Shown: positions 61,708-64,000 of the stretch, one piece after another
How the letters are laid out: each line of letters starts with the position of its first letter
How positions within the stretch are numbered: position 1 is the first letter of the stretch
Source: Bacillus sp. BA3
Lineage (GTDB): Bacteria > Bacillota > Bacilli > Bacillales > DSM-1321
NCBI GenBank assembly: GCA_002835675.1
Contig: PIZR01000006.1
Coordinates: forward strand, 115,754-179,753
Direction: 5' to 3'
DNA length: 64,000 nucleotides
Notes under the pieces: model-generated
Databases searched by the model: none
What the model was told of the DNA's origin: nothing
Seen by the model: only the letters and a program-made list of their open reading frames with translations
Made by a program: the position numbers and the translations under genes

Positions 61708-62454
61708 TCATTGTTCGGTCAGAATAAGCGGACCGTTTTTCGTAATGGCAATCGTATGCTCATATTGAGCCGAGTATTTCCCATCTGCAGTGGATGCCGT
61801 CCATCCATTCGGATCCCGGCTTGCTTTATATGTACCTACGTTTACCATTGGCTCGATGGTGAATACCATGCCTTCCTTAAGACGCGGACCTTTATTCGGC
61901 AGTCCATAATGCGGAACCTGCGGCTCTTCATGAATGACACTTCCTATCCCGTGCCCAATGAAATCACGAACGACAGAGAAGCCTTCCGCCTCGACATATG
62001 TTTGTATGGCATGACCAATATCTCCAATCCGATTGCCTTCCACACATACTTCAATCGCCTTATATAAAGATTCCTTCGTCACATGAACCAAATGCTCGGT
62101 TTCCTTTGAAACCTTACCGACCGTATACGTCCAGGCTGAATCGGCAAGGGCCCCGTTATAATTGACGACCATATCAATCGTTACGATATCTCCATTTTTC
62201 AAAGGGGTCTTACGAGGGAAACCATGACAGATTTCTTCATTTATGCTGGCACATGTCGCATACTCATACCCTTTGTAACCCTTTTGTTCCGGCTTCGCAC
62301 CATGTTTTTTTAAGAATCCTTCAACAAATTCTTCTATTTCCCATGTTGTCACCCCAGGAACAATCAACTTAGCAATCTCCCTATGACAAGCTGCCAAAAT
62401 TTTACCCGATTCATGCATCGCTTGAATTTCACGTGCAGATTTTAATACGATCAA
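61708..62454 (-). CDS. map: methionine aminopeptidase type I, YflG-like
   Basis: A 248-residue cobalt/manganese enzyme that removes N-terminal Met. Metal ligands lie in IVTIDMVVNYNGALADSAWT (two Asp), DFIGHGIGSVIHEEPQVPHY (His), MVFTIEPMVN (Glu) and YEHTIAITKNG (Glu). Together with the family N-terminus and the yfk/yfl context it corresponds to B. subtilis YflG, the second MetAP, rather than the ribosomal-operon Map. The start is taken as TTG at 62454 (AAAGGAA about 10 bases upstream); a GTG at 62463 is the alternative but abuts that site. Confidence 0.9.
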   Translation of the reverse strand: MIVLKSAREIQAMHESGKILAACHREIAKLIVPGVTTWEIEEFVEGFLKKHGAKPEQKGYKGYEYATCASINEEICHGFPRKTPLKNGDIVTIDMVVNYNGALADSAWTYTVGKVSKETEHLVHVTKESLYKAIEVCVEGNRIGDIGHAIQTYVEAEGFSVVRDFIGHGIGSVIHEEPQVPHYGLPNKGPRLKEGMVFTIEPMVNVGTYKASRDPNGWTASTADGKYSAQYEHTIAITKNGPLILTEQ

Positions 62455-62527
62455 TTGTGACACTTCCTTTTTTATTCGTCTCTCCTTTTATTTTACTGCA
62501 AAGATGAAAGTATATGAATCCTTTAAA

Positions 62528-62561
62528 ATGAAAAATCCCGGCAGCTGCCGGGATTTTTCAT
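62528..62561 (-). terminator. terminator of the DJ-1/PfpI gene
   Basis: Perfect palindrome with arms AAAAATCCCGGCAG / CTGCCGGGATTTTT; T run on both strands. Confidence 0.9.
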
Positions 62562-63076
62562 TATTTCAATAGATTGAGCGATTCCCGGTTAAATGCCGGA
62601 AGATCTTCAGGTGTCCTGCTGGTTACAAGCTGGTTGCCGCAAACAACAACCTCCTTGTCCAAATATGTTGCACCTGCATATTCCATATCGACTTTAATGG
62701 ATGTATATCCTGTTGCATGGCGTCCTTCAAGTGTTTTGGCTGTAATCAGCAACTGCGGTCCATGACAGATTGCAAATACAGGCTTCTTATCATCCATGAA
62801 CGATTTGGCGAAAGATACGAAGCGTTCGTCAGCACGCAGCTGATCAGGCGAGAACCCACCGGGGATGAATAATGCATCGAAATTTTCCGGTTTCACTGAG
62901 TCGATGCTTTCATCAATCTCGACTTCTACCTCCCCTTGTTTCCCTTTAACTGTTTTCCCTTTTATCATTTCAATCGTCGTTACCGTATGGCCGGCTTCTT
63001 CAAATGCCTTTGCCGGTTCACTATACTCCGAGTCCTCAAACATATTCGTTACTACACATGCGATATTTTTACCCAT
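62561..63076 (-). CDS. yfkM: DJ-1/PfpI-family protein, YfkM-like
   Basis: A 171-residue DJ-1/PfpI (class I amidotransferase-like) protein. The nucleophile elbow is AICHGPQLLI with Cys near residue 104; the acid pair lies in FDALFIPGGFSPDQLR, and FEDSEYSEPAKAFEEAGH is the family N-terminus. Homologues (YfkM/GSP18, YraA, YhbO) are general stress proteins linked to protease or glyoxalase-like activity. Start ATG with GAGGAG about 9 bases upstream. Confidence 0.88.
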   Translation of the reverse strand: MGKNIACVVTNMFEDSEYSEPAKAFEEAGHTVTTIEMIKGKTVKGKQGEVEVEIDESIDSVKPENFDALFIPGGFSPDQLRADERFVSFAKSFMDDKKPVFAICHGPQLLITAKTLEGRHATGYTSIKVDMEYAGATYLDKEVVVCGNQLVTSRTPEDLPAFNRESLNLLK

Positions 63077-63206
63077 AATAATTCATCTCCTCAATTTTTG
63101 ATCGAATGAACATACTTTGCACTTTATTTATGTTCCCTCTGCCACCATAAATAAAACACATAATTAATGTTAGTGCTAAATTTCATTAACCTATCCCCAA
63201 AGCAAA

Positions 63207-63482
63207 TCAATGTTTAGGATACTGGCCAACAACGTGTATCGCATTGATGATTCTTTTATTGATCCATTTCCTGTTTTCTTCTGTATTCAAATTTCCAAAT
63301 ATCCTTTTCCGCCCTTCTTCCGTGGTTACATAGTAATTAGGCAGGTTATTCAATGATAATGTGATGATGTCATTTTTACATTTACCGCATGAACAAAATG
63401 TTTGGTATTCCATACCTGACATTAAAACCTGCACCCAAGTCACAACGATTTCTTCCATCACATTTGTATATTCTCTTTCCAT
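63207..63482 (-). CDS. ComFB-like late competence protein
   Basis: A 91-residue protein like ComFB of B. subtilis: N-terminal NVMEEIVVTWVQVLM, then a cysteine cluster CSCGKCKNDIITLSLNNLPN (CxCGxC), and YYVTTEEGRK. The function of ComFB is not settled, though zinc and cyclic-di-GMP binding have been discussed for the family. Here it lies next to motB rather than within a comF operon. Start ATG 63482 with AAGGAG 7 bases upstream. Confidence 0.78.
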   Translation of the reverse strand: MEREYTNVMEEIVVTWVQVLMSGMEYQTFCSCGKCKNDIITLSLNNLPNYYVTTEEGRKRIFGNLNTEENRKWINKRIINAIHVVGQYPKH

Positions 63483-63496
63483 ATAATCTCCTTAAA

Positions 63497-63525
63497 AAAG
63501 AAAAACCCGTCCATTCCTGACAAGT
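63497..63525 (-). terminator. terminator of motB
   Basis: Minus-strand stem AACTTGTC / GGACGGGTT (with G-U pairs), then TTTCTTTTTT. It lies directly after the motB stop and also overlaps the 5' side of the ComFB-like gene's leader. Confidence 0.7.
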
Positions 63526-63527
63526 TT

Positions 63528-64000
63528 TCACTCATTTATCGCTGTCCGTGGAACAATTAGGATTTCAACTCTCCGGTTTTTCGCCCTTCCTTTTTTCGTT
63601 TCATTGGAAGCAACCGGCTTGAATTCCCCATGTCCTTTAGCGCTGAACATTTCGGGATCCAACTCTTTATTTTCGAGGAGAAGCTTCATAAAATTCACGG
63701 ATCGCATCACGCTCAGATCCCAGTTGGATTCATACTGGTAATTCTTTATAGGAATATTATCTGTATGTCCGCTTACGATAATGTTTCTGGGTAAATCCAT
63801 GATTAGCAAATCCGAGATTTCCTTAGCGATTTTTCGGTTTTCACTTCTCACCTCAGCCACACCCGATTCGAACAGCACGTTTTCCCTAATTGAAATCAAC
63901 ATGCCTTCATCCGTTAGGTTCGTTCCCAATTTATTCGTTAAATCATTCTTTTGGATGTAGGCATTTACACGCTCCTGAACTTCCGTAAGTTCTTCTTGCT
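63528..64000 (-). CDS. motB: flagellar stator protein MotB, 5'-truncated by the window
   Basis: C-terminal 156 residues of a MotB/OmpA-domain protein; the frame is open to the window edge, so the membrane anchor is outside. The peptidoglycan-binding core is visible: NIIVSGHTDNIPIKNYQYES, NWDLSVMRSVNFMKLLLEN and FSAKGHGEFKPVASNETKKG RAKNRRVEILIVP. With MotA it forms the proton-driven stator of the flagellar motor. The high match to B. subtilis MotB in these stretches favours MotB over MotS. motA should lie just to the right. Confidence 0.9.
   Translation of the reverse strand, partial: QEELTEVQERVNAYIQKNDLTNKLGTNLTDEGMLISIRENVLFESGVAEVRSENRKIAKEISDLLIMDLPRNIIVSGHTDNIPIKNYQYESNWDLSVMRSVNFMKLLLENKELDPEMFSAKGHGEFKPVASNETKKGRAKNRRVEILIVPRTAINE

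Overview
The window looks like chromosomal DNA of a low-GC, spore-forming Bacillaceae, most likely of the Bacillus simplex/Peribacillus type. The reasons are strong purine-rich ribosome binding sites, TTG and GTG starts, Rho-independent terminators, a PdaA-type spore-cortex deacetylase, and a right half (about 42.9-63.1 kb) whose gene content recalls the yfj-yfk-yfl region of Bacillus subtilis (dus, rlmD, AlkA-like glycosylase, pdaA, yfkAB, yfkD, chaA/yfkE, yfkF-like, yfkH-like, yfkK-like, yflG-like, yfkM-like). Both ends cut genes: a BioA-type aminotransferase lacks its N-terminus at the left, and a MotB-type stator protein lacks its N-terminus at the right. No rRNA, tRNA, CRISPR array, IS transposase or phage module was seen.

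Left part (1-19.2 kb): bioA end, a small Gln/Ala-rich protein, a berberine-bridge-type FAD oxidoreductase, a 21-bp-period tandem repeat array, two amino-acid permeases flanking a small promoter-to-terminator unit, and a yhjC-yhjB-like DUF3311/Na+ symporter pair. The most interesting block is 9.8-19.2 kb. A ROK regulator heads a tightly packed operon (ROK, lipoprotein, ATPase, fused two-domain permease, argininosuccinate-lyase-like enzyme). It diverges from a secreted PIG-L deacetylase/NEW3/amidotransferase-like protein. The shared promoter region holds two copies of one 25-bp inverted-repeat operator. This reads as a coherent, apparently uncharacterised scavenging system for an unknown substrate.

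Middle (19.2-42.1 kb): a polar amino-acid ABC importer; a complete nikABCDE-like operon behind a clear sigma-A promoter with a Fur-like box at the start site; a YjiH-family membrane protein with decayed sequence upstream; a TrkA-N potassium channel; mqo; coaA; a zinc-ribbon/RNAP-alpha-CTD-like protein; another amino-acid permease; the threonine-to-glycine pair kbl and SDR-type tdh; a frameshifted gene remnant; a homospermidine-synthase-like dehydrogenase; and a 3-hydroxyacyl-CoA dehydrogenase.

Right part (42.2-64 kb): housekeeping genes for RNA modification (dus, rlmD), DNA repair, cortex synthesis, class I fumarase, radical-SAM YfkAB, Ca2+/H+ exchange, a P1B-4 metal-efflux ATPase with a Fur-family palindrome upstream, molybdopterin synthesis (moeA-mobB), a second methionine aminopeptidase, a DJ-1/PfpI stress protein, a ComFB-like protein and motB. 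Interspersed repeats occur throughout: two unrelated 21-bp-period arrays, two elements with DnaA-box-like inverted ends, and one GC-rich element with perfect 10-bp inverted ends.
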